From positions 806,001-870,000 of the forward strand of contig JAJQJQ010000007.1 of the NCBI GenBank assembly GCA_028622995.1: a DNA stretch of 64,000 nucleotides, in the 5' to 3' direction. Of this stretch, positions 49,078-60,144 are shown in pieces. The position numbers and the translations under genes are program-made. Within the stretch, counting starts at the first letter, position 1, and the number at the start of each line of letters is the position of its first letter. The DNA is from Panagrolaimus kolymaensis. Lineage: Eukaryota; Nematoda; Chromadorea; Rhabditida; Panagrolaimidae. The notes under the pieces are model-generated. The model was not told where the DNA came from. It worked only from the letters and a program-made list of their open reading frames with translations, and did not search any database.

Positions 49078-50490
49078 TCAACAAAAAGTTCCAGCAAATA
49101 AAATTTCAAATGATGTGAAAATCTTTTTGTTTACCACAGTTTTTTCTTCGCCTCTTGTAATGAAATAAAGGAATGGATGATCAGCATGGAAAGAGTAATG
49201 AGGGCCTGAACGTGCCACCATTTGTATTATTGTGACACTACTAGCTTCAGTTCCTTGTTCATCAACCTAAAAAAATGCCAAAATAAAATATGTATTTATA
49301 AATCACAAAGAAATCTCACTTCGATAACAGCTTTATGAATAACTTTTTCAATTTTTAATGATGGATTAGAAATGTCATTAAAATCTGCAGCATTTGTAAA
49401 AGCTTGCTTAATTCCAAGAGTTTTTAATTTATCATTTAAATCATAGCTGCTTTCAATATTCATTATTGGGAGAGAAATATTCATATCGGGATTAGGACTT
49501 CTAAAAATTTGCGAGATTTTTAGGCGAAAAAAAATGTAAGCTAATTATTTTTTAAATTTTGTTAAACTTTTGTTTCGAGACAAAAGTTTTTATAAAATTG
49601 GTAAAGAAGAAAACCTTTTAGTCCATTCTTGGAAACTTGTTGCACTCATATTTTTCAACAACTTTGATAAACCATCAATTTCCCGTGGCAAAACAAAATA
49701 CATCCAAGCTTTATAACCTTTATATGGGATACCCAAAACTTGATATTCCTCATTTTCAATATAATTCCATCTTGATGAATTTGATAAAAGTTCTTTCATA
49801 AATTCTATTTCTCTCGGTGGATTTGATTTAAAAGTTCGTTTCTTGTTTTCTCTCCTGAGAGCGCTATTCCACGGCGCAATAAAATGTAAAGCATTTATTA
49901 TCACTAAATGGGTATCCTCGTTAATTTGATCTGAAGTTAAAACTTCTTTAATTAATTCCTTGGTTGCTTTTTTAACAAATTTGTTTATTTCCTGAAACAA
50001 AAACCATCTTGAATACTCTTCTCTCCATTCCTTTATTTTACTCACTTCAGCAGCATTTATTTGGTTATTAAAATCAATTTGTTGAAAAGCTCCATTAAAA
50101 CTTTTTTCCATAATCTCACAAAATTTAGGCAACAATTTTTGATTTTTCGAAACAAAAAGTTGATTAGCGAATGTGACTTTTATTTTATTCTGTTTTGAGT
50201 TTTCTCTTTCTTTATGGTGGTTTAACGAATTGGAATAAACTTGAATGATTTCATCTTTTGTTTTTCCTAAAATTGGTAACTTTTAAAAAAAAAAATTATG
50301 CAGACTTTTTTTATGCACCTTTTCCAATTATTTCTGATATTTCTTTAGCTGTTTCATTTCGAGCTCCAACATAAGCTAATACAAGGCCATTCAAAATGGA
50401 AGCAGGAGAAAATATTACTGATTTCGAGGCTGCATTATCCAATAATGAAAAAAATTTGGAAGCAAAATCTGCTTGGATTTCGAAAGACAT
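49078..50490 (-). CDS. Serpin (serine protease inhibitor family), intracellular type
   Basis: A 379-residue serpin, normal family length, from exons 50490-50319, 50266-50046, 49991-49615, 49500-49320 and 49266-49078. It has no signal peptide, as in clade B-like intracellular serpins. Family landmarks: SVIFSPASILNGLVLAYVGA near residue 35, NQINAAEEINKFVKKATKEL after splicing, LVIINALHFIAPWN, the hinge EVDEQGTEASSVTI, and DHPFLYFI near the end. The reactive-centre loop runs from the hinge to FHADHPF (residues about 319-347). The hinge has E-A-S-S where inhibitory serpins have small residues, so an inhibitory role is plausible; the P1 residue cannot be fixed. The 54-nt intron at 49992-50045 has no stop and a length divisible by three. 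An acceptor-like site abuts the ATG. Confidence 0.93.
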
Positions 50491-50641
50491 CTGTAAATTA
50501 AAAATAAACAAAAAAAGGATCACGAAATTCTTAAATCAAAAACTCGCTGATAGCAGCTTGATTACTTTGAAATACAGCGGATAACAATTTTTTTTAAAAA
50601 AAGATTTGAAGATAAAAATAAAAAAGGAAAAGAATTTAATG

Positions 50642-50863
50642 ATGTCAGCGTTTTTTAAAAGTTATTTTGGATTTCTTCTTTCATTTTGTTTTTCGCGGAC
50701 AAACAAAATCACTAATAACAAATCGGTCATTTGCTTTCGTAAGAGCAAAACAGATGTTCAAAAGCAAAGCCATTCACCACCAGTTTCTAAAGAAAGATTT
50801 GTTCTAGAAAAACTGCGAGTACTCTTTCGCTTTAAGAATTTTTCGAAAGAAGCTAACGGGTAA
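50642..50863 (+). CDS. Doubtful small ORF ending in the left arm of the inverted repeat
   Basis: ATG frame beginning MSAFFKSYFGFLLSFCFS; its last 28 codons (PPVSKERFVLEKLRVLFRF...) lie inside the 116-bp inverted repeat. The mirror copy on minus (51574 down to 51494) keeps the same C-terminal frame and stop but has no ATG of its own nearby. No family recognised. It may be a real small gene or just open frame in a repeat. Confidence 0.25.
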   Translation: MSAFFKSYFGFLLSFCFSRTNKITNNKSVICFRKSKTDVQKQSHSPPVSKERFVLEKLRVLFRFKNFSKEANG

Positions 50864-50890
50864 TTTTTTACGTTATCGTATGCTTTTTAA
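50775..50890 (+). repeat. Inverted repeat, left arm (116 bp)
   Basis: Identical, as read, to the reverse complement of 51467-51582. The outer end begins CACCACCAGTTTC; the inner end is ACGTTATCGTATGCTTTTTAA. Confidence 0.95.
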
Positions 50891-51466
50891 CCGAAATTTA
50901 TATATTTTTTAAATATTTTTTGGGTTTTAATGTTCAAATTTGGTTTTAAATAAGTTAAAAAAGATGCATTAATGTTAATGGGAGTGAAAGAAGCAAGAAA
51001 ACTTGAAGTTTTGTCGCAAATTCAGCGATTTAACTTAATTCACGGTTTTTGTTCCAGATTTTCAAGTAATTATTCAATATTTAAGGAATGTATTAACTTT
51101 TAACATGTTTTAATGCTCATGGTTAAAATGGTGAATACAAAAATCGTTGAGGTTTAAACCGATATGCCCATGTATCTTTGCAACCCTTAAGAATGATTGG
51201 TTTTTCAATTGGGAAAGGCAAAATTGTATGCAAAACACTTTAGTTTCCAATTTTTTGGCATGTCTAAAACCAATATATTCTAAAAATAAAAAACATTTCC
51301 TGGGAAAAAAATTATCTAAGTTAATTCAGTGATTTTGCGAAAAAAACTTAAAGTTTTTTGCATCTTATTGAATTGCCGTTATCATCAATATCCCTTTTCT
51401 AATACTTTTCAAACAATGTTAGACATAAAAAAAGAGAAAAACTAATCAAAAATATGTAATTTTCTA

Positions 51467-51582
51467 TTAAAAAGCATACGATAACGTAAAAAATTACCCG
51501 TTAGCTTCTTTCGAAAAATTCTTAAAGCGAAAGAGTACTCGCAGTTTTTCTAGAACAAATCTTTCTTTAGAAACTGGTGGTG
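51467..51582 (-). repeat. Inverted repeat, right arm (116 bp)
   Basis: Perfect mirror of 50775-50890, with 576 bp between the arms. The spacer is AT-rich with no gene. No target-site duplication is visible outside the arms, so both a foldback transposon and an inverted duplication are possible. Confidence 0.95.
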
Positions 51583-51811
51583 TTTTGTTAATGTGTTGAA
51601 CAGCTTGGAATGTCACCCAATTGCCTCCTCCACAATTGTTGCAAAAAAAAAACTTGGATAAAAAAGCTTTTATGAAAGAAGCCAAGTTATAAAAAATTCA
51701 TTCAATAAAAAAGTAACAAATAATTTACACATCAATAAAAATAAGATTTTTGCAAATAATTACAAATAATGGATTTTTCAAAATATACAATTTATTTAAA
51801 AAATGAAGCTT

Positions 51812-52095
51812 TTAAATATAACTCATTGGAAAGCAATTTCGATATTCATTTTTGTTTGGCTCTTTAATCCATGTTATTATTCCCTAGAAATATCTATTTT
51901 ATTTTAACAAATCGACGAATAAAGTTTGAAACTTACTTTTAGTAATTTTTCACCGAATTTTTTGTTGTCATTGACAAACATGGACGACGACGACGGCTGC
52001 ATAAAATTTTCATATTCAACTTCAGCTTTTAAAAGATTATATTCATCTCCCTTTTTCAGACTATTTTTTAAATATATTTTAATAGCAACTGACAT
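51812..52095 (-). CDS. Small two-exon gene, unknown function
   Basis: A 76-residue protein from exons 52095-51937 and 51883-51812 joined in phase 0 across a 53-nt intron (GTAAGT ... TTTCTAG). It begins MSVAIKIYLKNSLKKG and has a Ser run in the middle. The second exon reads GIITWIKEPNKNEYRNC and ends at TAA, with an AATAAA-like signal about 20 bp downstream. No signal peptide or known domain; the N-terminus faintly recalls ubiquitin-like/PB1 starts but is too short to claim. A consensus donor, a good acceptor and a kept frame support it. Confidence 0.5.
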
Positions 52096-52911
52096 TTTTT
52101 AAAGTACAAAAATAAATTTACAAAAACTTAATATAAGAAAGGTTAAAAAATATATCAAAAGTATGATTAAAATCAGCGAACTTGGAGCTCTATTTATAGT
52201 CACCTTTTTCTGCAACTTCTCTTTTGAAAACAAAAGTTTATCAAAAACAAGACATTTCCATTCATCCATTCGCTATGAACGAAGAAAACAAACCATAAAG
52301 AAGTGAAAAACGTTGAACTTAAACGTGAAAAAATTCCTTTTTCATGGACATCCAATTCCAAAAAGAAAAGAAGAGAGAAATCAAGGAGATGCATGTTTGT
52401 TTTCTTTTTAATTATTAAACAAATAAAAAACACGGAAGAAGTGAAATTTTAGTGAAATTGTTATATAAAAAATCCAAAGAATTACGACGATTTTTTTATT
52501 ATTATTTTTAAATAAATAAAGAACGCAATCGAAGAATGGTTATTAAAGCACAAAAATAGTAATGAATAAGCACAAATTAATTTTTTTCCTTTCATTTTGA
52601 AACATTTTTTTATGAGCTTTTTTGACTTCCAACAAATAAATGCGCGATAATCTTAATAACTTTTGATTGTGAAACATTTTTCGAATGATGTTTTAGCCTT
52701 CTATGTTTTACCATAGATTGTAACGAAACCTAATAAAGTAATTAAAGTTATAGCTATTATGAATTCTTTTGAACAACAAAAAAAGGATCCAAAGCCATCG
52801 GCATCCGAAAGCCACATTGTTCATTGAGATTTAAATCATAAATAAAAGGCGTTTATTTTTATCGTTACTTGAACAGAATCTGTGTTTGAAATGCAATTGT
52901 TAGTTAAAGGG
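52096..52911. other. Intergenic, no gene seen
   Basis: AT-rich spacer; nothing recognised. Confidence 0.4.
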
Positions 52912-53347
52912 TTCATTAGTTGCCAATAATTACTCTGCCATTAAATTTACAATATAAAATCCACATAGTTGATTTAAAGATAACTGTCAAAAATTTGTGA
53001 GAATGGTTTGATGCGTTAAAAAAAAGTCAAAAAATTATATAAGTAAGAGAGAGAAAAAAGTCAAGGGTCAGAAGCCATTACCGTGGCAATTTAAATTTTC
53101 ATTTGATGATATCATCATAATGAAACAGCAGACCCCTTAAAAGGAGAAGAAACGACATCGCTTTTATTCGAGGCATCAACAAGGAAAAATGAAAGAAGCT
53201 AAACAGCGTTCGTGCGCCAGACGAACCAAGATGTTACGTTCATAGAGCAAAGCAATGAAACAAAAAAAATGAAGCAAACAATTCAACTTCGTTCTTCAAA
53301 CACTTCTTCCTCATTTTTTTCTCTGAAGCTTGATGAACCTGATTTTG
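52912..53347 (+). repeat. Long inverted repeat, left arm (436 bp)
   Basis: Matches the reverse complement of 57542-57977 over its whole length, with about four substitutions and no length difference. It contains GTCAAGGGTCAG, ATTACCGTGGCAATTTAAAT, the palindrome GATGATATCATC, and GCTTTTATTCGAG at 53160-53172. Confidence 0.95.
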
Positions 53348-53645
53348 TTTCTTATGGAAGCAAAAAACAAAGCATTATCTCTTTAACTTATGAACAAAAT
53401 AAATTTTTATGAAATAACCTTATCGCTTTATTCAATTAAATATGAAAAAGCTTTTACCGTACCACTTTCACTCGATTTAGAAATTGCCGAGAAAGTCCTT
53501 AAAAGAATTGCACAAAAAACAAAAAAGCAAAAAATAATTCGCATTTCAGAAAGAAACAAAAGAAGATTACAAGTTATTACAATATTTTATTCAAACAATC
53601 ATATAACAACAACATAATAATAACTAAACATACAATCTACAAAAC
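53348..53645. other. Spacer, no gene seen
   Basis: Short AT-rich spacer between the left arm and the L3m stop codon. The open frames here are chance. Confidence 0.4.
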
Positions 53646-54991
53646 CTATTTTTTGACTTTAGCAATCTTTGCTCGAGTTTTATCACGAGCAGCTGATTTC
53701 TTTTCATCAGCTTCGGTGAATACAATTGATGGAGAATTGAAGTTAAAGAGATTTGGAGCATACATATCTTTTGAAGCGATATCGTAAACAGATGATTTGA
53801 TGTTTTGGTATCCATAAAGCGAAGCATTTTTATCATCGATAGGTTGTTCTTGAACAGGAGCAGTTGAAATTGATGTTTCTTTTAAATTGTTTGTTATTTC
53901 TTCCACGTTTTCATCAGCTTCTTCAATCGTTGCCAAGTAAGTTGGAAATGGAGGATTGACGACTCTTTTATCATCGAACATGCAATCATTTATAAGAACA
54001 GGATATAAGTTGTCACCAGGAACACTTCCTTTAACAAAGATAACATTTTCTTTGGGATTGATTCGAACCACTTCTAATCCAGGAACTTGGCGCCATTCAA
54101 AACCCATATGACCAGGCATACGTTTTCCAGGCCAAACACGTGCATCACCTTTGGAACCAATACTACCAACACGGCGATGAGCTTTGGTTGTTCTAAAATA
54201 AACTGATTTCATTAAACAAACATAAAAAATATAAAAACAAACCTTCGAGCTGGCTGACCTCTGAATCCCCATCGATGCATAGCACCTTGAAAACCCCAAT
54301 CAATAGTTTTTCCAGCGACATTAACATATTGACCAACATTAAAATGACGTGCATCGAGATGAGTACCAGGTTGAACCAAAGCATCTTCAGTGACAGAGAA
54401 ACTTCCAATATGTTCTTTTGGATGGATTCCCCATCTTTTGAATAGTTTCAAGGCATCGCTTCCAAGTAAAAACGGTTCAATATTTTGAGCTCCGACAGTA
54501 ACCTGAAAGAAAAAATAAGGTAAAAATGATTTTGAAACGAGTAAAAGTTGAGAACATACTTTATATGACGCACCAAATCTTGAAAAAGCTTTTCGTTTTC
54601 CAGCTTGACTTCTTTTGTACCATGTGAATGGATCAGTAACAGAAACAACTTGATTATCAGGAAGATGAATAGCAGTGCATAAAATTCTTTTGCCTTTTAA
54701 ATCCCATTGTGGCATCATTCCAATTTTGATACCAACTAATCCAATACGACGAGAATTCAGAGTATATTTTTCGCCAGCAGGAGGTAAATCTTTGATTTGA
54801 CGTGGAGCATAATTTGAATCTTTGTAAGCTTCAGCAATCTTTGAAACTGATGCAGCATCCAGGATTCCTTCTTTAGCAAAGCGATGAACAAGATTGTATG
54901 GACCAACACCGCACACACGTCGACGAAACCTTACTTGAGCTATTGAACAAATATGGCATGACAATGGTGAAGCTTTTGATGAAATTATCAT
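53646..54991 (-). CDS. mrpl-3: Mitochondrial large-subunit ribosomal protein uL3m
   Basis: A 412-residue uL3 family protein, a component near the peptidyl-transferase centre of the mitochondrial ribosome. Exons: 54991-54560, 54502-54243, 54192-53646. The L3 core is clear: RIGLVGIKIGMMPQWD, then DWGFQGAMHRWGFRGQPARR and HRRVGSIGSKGDARVWPGKR with MPGHMG directly after. The order and spacing match bacterial-type L3. The first ~40 residues are Ser/Arg-rich and lack acids, as expected for a mitochondrial import sequence. The C-terminus has a ~90-residue extension beyond the L3 core, ending in a Lys-rich tail. It sits inside the region bounded by the 436-bp inverted repeats. Confidence 0.95.
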
Positions 54992-55478
54992 ACTAGCAGC
55001 AATTTGATTTTTAAAAAATGGATGAACAGGAAAAGTAAGAAAGATTGAAATAAGTTTTTGTCAAACAACTTTTTTCAATGAAACGTAAAAATGCAGCGGT
55101 AAGCTTTAATTTTTCGCTATAAGAACCATAAGCATTCATTTATTTTTTGCTCGATAAAGATGAAACACGATGAATGGTGTTAATCTGCTTTCGGTGAAAT
55201 GTCAAACAATATGTAGGTAAAAGACTATGTGCACCATCCTCAAACTTCTTACCCTTGAATATAAGGATGAAAGTTCATTTTGCCTAAACACTGCTTCCAT
55301 TTTTTAAACAAACTATGGAACTTCACGTTGTAATAAAAGAATGTTATTGATGCATAGATAATCTCGTAACAGAGATATCAATTTATCTCCTCCACAAAAC
55401 AAAAAAGAATACATGATATTTATTTAAGTTATTAGTACATGAAATCAAAAGTCAATCAAAGCCTCCTCAATACAATAT
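54992..55478. other. Intergenic; 5' region of mrpl-3
   Basis: AT-rich; no gene or named motif. Confidence 0.4.
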
Positions 55479-56287
55479 TTACAAAACAAGAAGCATAACA
55501 ATACAAAGAAAAGATACAAATAAACCTGCACTTCCGCTAGCTTTATCAGCAGCTTCGGTTCCAGTAACATTTGACGTTGGTTCAACCGTGGCATCTTGAA
55601 TTCCAAGACTTTCATCAGGAGAATCAAGAGTTGAGATGGTTGCTTGAAGAGGTGGTTCTCCAGAACTATCACGAGTTTCAGCAGGAAGGCCAAGAGCATC
55701 AGTAGCAGGAGTATTCAAAGTTGCTTCAGATTCAGCATTTGAGTTGACGATAACAATCGGTTTGTCAGTGGTGAGATTACCAGCAGGAGGTTCACGTTCT
55801 TGTTCAAGAGTTGAAACACCTTCATTGAGAACATTCATTGTTGATGGTTCTTTATTGTTGTCAGGAACAGTGGAGTTCATTCCAATAGACTTCATAGCTT
55901 CACTAACAACGGGACCATCGAAAGAGGCTTCATAATCTTCCATTTTGTCAGTGCCAGCTCGAGACGATGGTTGTTGAGTAACATTCAATGAGGCCTGAAA
56001 ACGAAAATATTAGGTAAAAACGAATGGACGAAAAATGATTCACCTTTCCTGAATCAAGGATAACTTCATTAGTTGTTTGAGTGACAGTTGCGGTGACATT
56101 TTCAGATATGATCACAACCTAAAACGGAAATGAATGAAATAAAAGGAAGAAGTATAAATGAACTTACTTGAGAAGAATCAGTTGATGTTGGAAAAGGTTC
56201 CTCACGATGAAATGTTTCATTGATAGGTGCAGCAAACATTGAAGCCAAAGAGCAGATTAAAAACAAAAGTCCAAATTCAGCTTTCAT
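55479..56287 (-). CDS. Ser/Thr-rich GPI-anchor-type surface protein, unknown function
   Basis: A 236-residue protein from exons 56287-56168, 56118-56044 and 55994-55479. It has a signal peptide (MKAEFGLLFLICSLASMFAA), then a long disordered region rich in Thr, Ser, Glu and Pro with many NxT/NxS sites and no cysteines. The end is a small-residue stretch (KASGSAG) and a hydrophobic terminus (LFVSFLCIVMLLVL), the classic GPI-attachment pattern. It is probably a heavily glycosylated surface or coat protein. No domain recognised. Upstream (56400-56455) are clustered GCGAGC-type boxes that stand out in this AT-rich DNA and may be its promoter. Confidence 0.75.
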
Positions 56288-57541
56288 TTTGATGATGATG
56301 AACGTTTGATGAACGACGACCAGTAAGTAAATCAACGACGAAAGATTGAGAAGATGAAAAAGTGAGAAATTGGTGAAATGAAAAATTTATTAGATGAGCA
56401 AATGAGCGAGAGCGAGTTAGTTGCTCGCGCGCTTTTGTTCCCGCTCGCTTTTCTTTTTTTCTGTTCGACTTACAGATGATAAAACAAAGACGTTTGAAAA
56501 ATGGCTTCGAGGAAGCCCAATTTTTTTTGTTGCTTTGTACCTGAATGAAGATAAAAAGAAGCCGATAATTGAAGCAAATCAAATTGAATAATCATTATAT
56601 AAATAATTTTGCAAATAGGGAATGTTAGGCACAATTATTTAAAAGTTTTCATATTAAAAATTTGTTACAAATTTATTATTTTTTTAACACTACCATAAAG
56701 CAATTTGATTAGTTATTTTGCTCTAATGTTTGATCCATGAATTTCGTTTTTTCTGGTTGACCTGATGGTGGAGCCATTCACATGCAGGTTGATATTTAGT
56801 TGGTAATGACTGAGGAGTTGGAAGGTTTTTGTTTGCACTTTGTATTTTCTTTGGGTTGTTTTTATGAAGGTTAGTAATTTTTTTTCTTCTTCAAGGTGTA
56901 AAGCGTCCAACTTTTGAATGATTCGAGGATTTTGGTCATGATGATGATACTACAGTTTTACTTCTTTTTTGATGTTGCATTGTTTTGATCAGAGTTTGCT
57001 CTTGATAGCATTCAACGAGGTTCTTTTCATCGAATACTTTTTTCAATTGCATCCGCAGCGGAGGCATATAATATTAATGAATGTTATGATTTCATTGTAA
57101 TTGTAAACAACATAATTTTTTTAAATATTATGACTTATGATTATTATGGAGAATGGCAAAGCGACGCGGTAGAAATTACAGGGCCTCCAGCTTAATTATT
57201 CATGGTTTCTTTTAAATAAAGTTTTAAAATAATCCGCAACACCATACAACATTTATCCACAAAGTGAAGTCCGACAAAAAGATTGCGTTGAAATCGTTAA
57301 TTAAAAGGGAAATCATCAATGGGGAGCTACCCAACAACAACTTCATGTTTATTAAATCTCTCAATCGAAGAAACAAAGCTATACGTAAATCACTTTAATC
57401 TTTTGTTCATGTATACCAATAAAAATTTAACCATTTTAAAATGTGCGTAAAATTAACGCAATAAATGCAAATCCATTTATAACAAATAATAAAAGCTTTT
57501 TTTTTTACCACTAATTAAAATTGAGCATTGACAAATTTAAG
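56288..57541. other. Intergenic; GC-box cluster near the start
   Basis: Contains a run of GCGAG/CTCGC elements at about 56400-56455 upstream of the GPI-type gene. The remainder to the right arm is AT-rich without a supported gene. Confidence 0.4.
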
Positions 57542-57977
57542 CAAAATCAGGTTCATCAAGCTTCAGAGAAAAAAATGAGGAAGAAGTGTTTGAAGAACGA
57601 AGTTGAATTGTTTGCTTCATTTTTTTTGTTTCATTGCTTTGCTCTATGAACGTAACATCTTGGTTCGTCTGGCGCACGAACGCTGTTTAGCTTCTTTCAT
57701 TTTTCCTTGTTGATGCCTCGAATAAAAGCGATGTCGTTTCTTCTCCTTTTAAGGGGTCTGCTGTTTCATTATGATGATATCATCAAATGAAAATTTAAAT
57801 TGCCACGGTAATGGTTTCTGACCCTTGACTTTTTTCTCTCTCTTCCTTATATAATTTTTTGACTTTTTTTTAACGCATCAAACCATTCTCACAAATTTTT
57901 GACAGTTATCTTTAAATCAACTATGTGGATTTTATATTGTAAATTTAATGGCAGAGTAATTATTGACAACTAATGAA
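57542..57977 (-). repeat. Long inverted repeat, right arm (436 bp)
   Basis: Reverse complement of 52912-53347, about 99% identical. The GCTTTTATTCGAG core is on minus at 57729-57717. No target-site duplication is obvious beside either arm. Confidence 0.95.
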
Positions 57978-58440
57978 CCCATTAACTGAAAGGGTACAGT
58001 ATACCATTGTTTCCCATTCGTGTATGTGCATTGCTATAATTTTGATCAAGAACCTTCAAGGCCATAATGTATATGGTTCCTATGGATTTTACAGTTGTTT
58101 ATAACGTTCGAGTATGTTGAACAAATCCTTTAAAGAAATAGTTTATTAGCAAAAGTGCTTGGATTAAAAATTTCGCAAGTAAAAATCTTAGCAGCCTAGT
58201 TTGCTCAACAAAAAACTTTTTTCTTTATTTCTAATCAAAAACAAAAATGGATTTTCCTCGAAGAAGAGTTTATTTTATTTTTTTAATAGTTTATTTATTG
58301 GTAATAAATATATTTTTCAACAAAAGAAAACAAAGGTAATATGGCAAATCTTTATGAATTTTATTGTTTTACATTGGCTGGCCAATCACAGACTCTGAAA
58401 AAATAAATTTTATTTTATTACTCTTATTTGTAGGCTTCAA
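57978..58440. other. Intergenic, no gene seen
   Basis: AT-rich 3' flank of the chitinase gene. Confidence 0.4.
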
Positions 58441-60144
58441 TTATAAATCATACTTAGCACTATCATTCCATACAAGTCCAGAAGGGCATTTCATTAAATG
58501 AGCAATTCCATTGCCACAACTATAAAATGTTGCTGGATCTTGAGGGTTAGCAAATAAACCATCAGATGGGCAAGTGAAGCTACTATTACCACTCGTGCTT
58601 CCACCATCAGTTGTCTTTGGTGGTTCAGGTTGTTGAGGAATTTCTGGTTTTGGGTCTACAGGTTTAGGTTGTTCTGGGACTGGCTAAAATAAAATCCTTT
58701 TTTTAAAGCATACATAAAATATTGTAATTACCGAATATGGACCTCCATAACCAAGTCCTTCTTTAATTGCATTTAATAAAGGATACTTTTTTCCTCCTGA
58801 ATATTCTCCCTTAAAATCATCCATATCCAATGCCCAAACAAAAGCTCCACCAAAGCCATTATCTTTCAACCAATTCATTTTGTTTTGAACTGATTGAACA
58901 TCATCGTATCCATACCAAAGATTATCTTTAATCGTGTATGGAACTTTTTGAATGTCATCCCAATATCGTTTTCCACCCAAAGCACAAATCTAAAAACCTG
59001 AATTCACGAAGCAGTTTTGAATTTTTGGATCTCACTTCATAGTAAGCAGCCAAACCTTGAGCATTAGTAAATTGTCTTCCAGGTGCTGCGGTGCCTGGTG
59101 CTCCAATATCTGTTTTACTTGGATCATTCAAAGTCCATCCACGTCCATATGTACCAATTCCAACAAGAAGTTTATTTTTTGGCATTCCTTTATCTGCCCA
59201 ATGTTTCATTGAAGCTGCTGTATTAAAATTGGTGGTATCACTTGGATGAGAATAGAGAGGGCTATTTTGGCCAATAACTTGTTCCCAACTTCCATGATAA
59301 TCATAAGACATGACATTGACTAAATCCACAAATTTAGCTATTGCAGAAACATCATAGCCTGCATCAATTTTTTGTGGAGCTGCTGAAACTGCAATTGTTA
59401 CAAGTTTACCATTTGCTGCAGCTTTGAGGTCCTACAGCAAAAAAAACTTTTAGGGGAGAGATAAAAAAAATTACAAACTTTTAATAATTCAACAAAATTT
59501 GCTTTATCTTCAGAATCAGGATATTCCCAATCAATGTCAATTCCTAAAAGTTAAACAAATTTATCTCGAAGTGTAAAATTTTTTAACTACCATCAAAACC
59601 ATATTGATTAATAAATTTAATTGCAGATTCAGCAAACTTTTTACGATTTTGTGAACTTGAAGCAAGTTGCTGAAAATCATTTTATTTTTGTTATTAAATT
59701 TTTTTTAGTTTCCCTACTTTTTGTAAGAAAAATATTTTTTACCTTAAAAGTTGCTGTTCCAGCATTCCATCCACCAAGAGATAAAAGAGTTTTAAGGCCT
59801 GGCTGTTTTTCCTTTAAAGCATTTACCCTCGCATAATATCCGCCCTTGCTTCCACTTGGTAAATCTTCTGGATCAAAAGCGGCAACATTATAATTATCAT
59901 CAATTTTTCCAAATGCAAAAAAGATATGTGTACAAAGTCCCGGGACATAATCTTCTGGCTCATATTTTCCTATGCCTTGACGATAATGAGCCCAATTTGT
60001 GAAATAACAACCTCGATGATATTCAGATGAGGCTGGAAAAATAAATGGAAAATATTTTAATTTTATCATAAAAAGGCAAGATTGTTTCTAACCTTGAGAA
60101 GCCATCGAGGTCAAGAAAATAAAAGCTAAAAATTTAATAAACAT
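58441..60144 (-). CDS. Secreted GH18 chitinase with C-terminal chitin-binding domain
   Basis: A 460-residue enzyme from seven exons: 60144-60093, 60032-59743, 59669-59591, 59543-59479, 59431-59036, 58989-58732, 58683-58441. It has a signal peptide (MFIKFLAFIFLTSMASQA) and then a glycoside hydrolase family 18 barrel. Motifs: YFTNWAHYRQGIG, KTLLSLGGWNAG, the catalytic DGIDIDWEYP (DxxDxDxE, acid Glu at about residue 150), MSYDYHGSWE, and GAFVWALDMDDF. A Pro-rich linker (PVPEQPKPVDPKPEIPQQP) leads to a peritrophin-A/CBM14-type chitin-binding tail, FTCPSDGLFANP then FYSC and MKCPSGLVW. It hydrolyses beta-1,4-GlcNAc polymers. In nematodes such enzymes act in eggshell, moulting or digestion of fungi; which applies here is not shown. 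Confidence 0.96.

Noticed and set aside
51494..51685. Minus-strand 63-residue frame ending in the right arm of the inverted repeat as an independent gene
   Set aside because: It begins on TTG with a stop just upstream and no ATG or acceptor that restores a start, so I list it only as part of the repeat.
53212..53412. 66-residue frame within and beyond the left 436-bp arm
   Set aside because: It does not start at an ATG with support, is not preserved as a gene in the mirror arm's flank, and has no family features.
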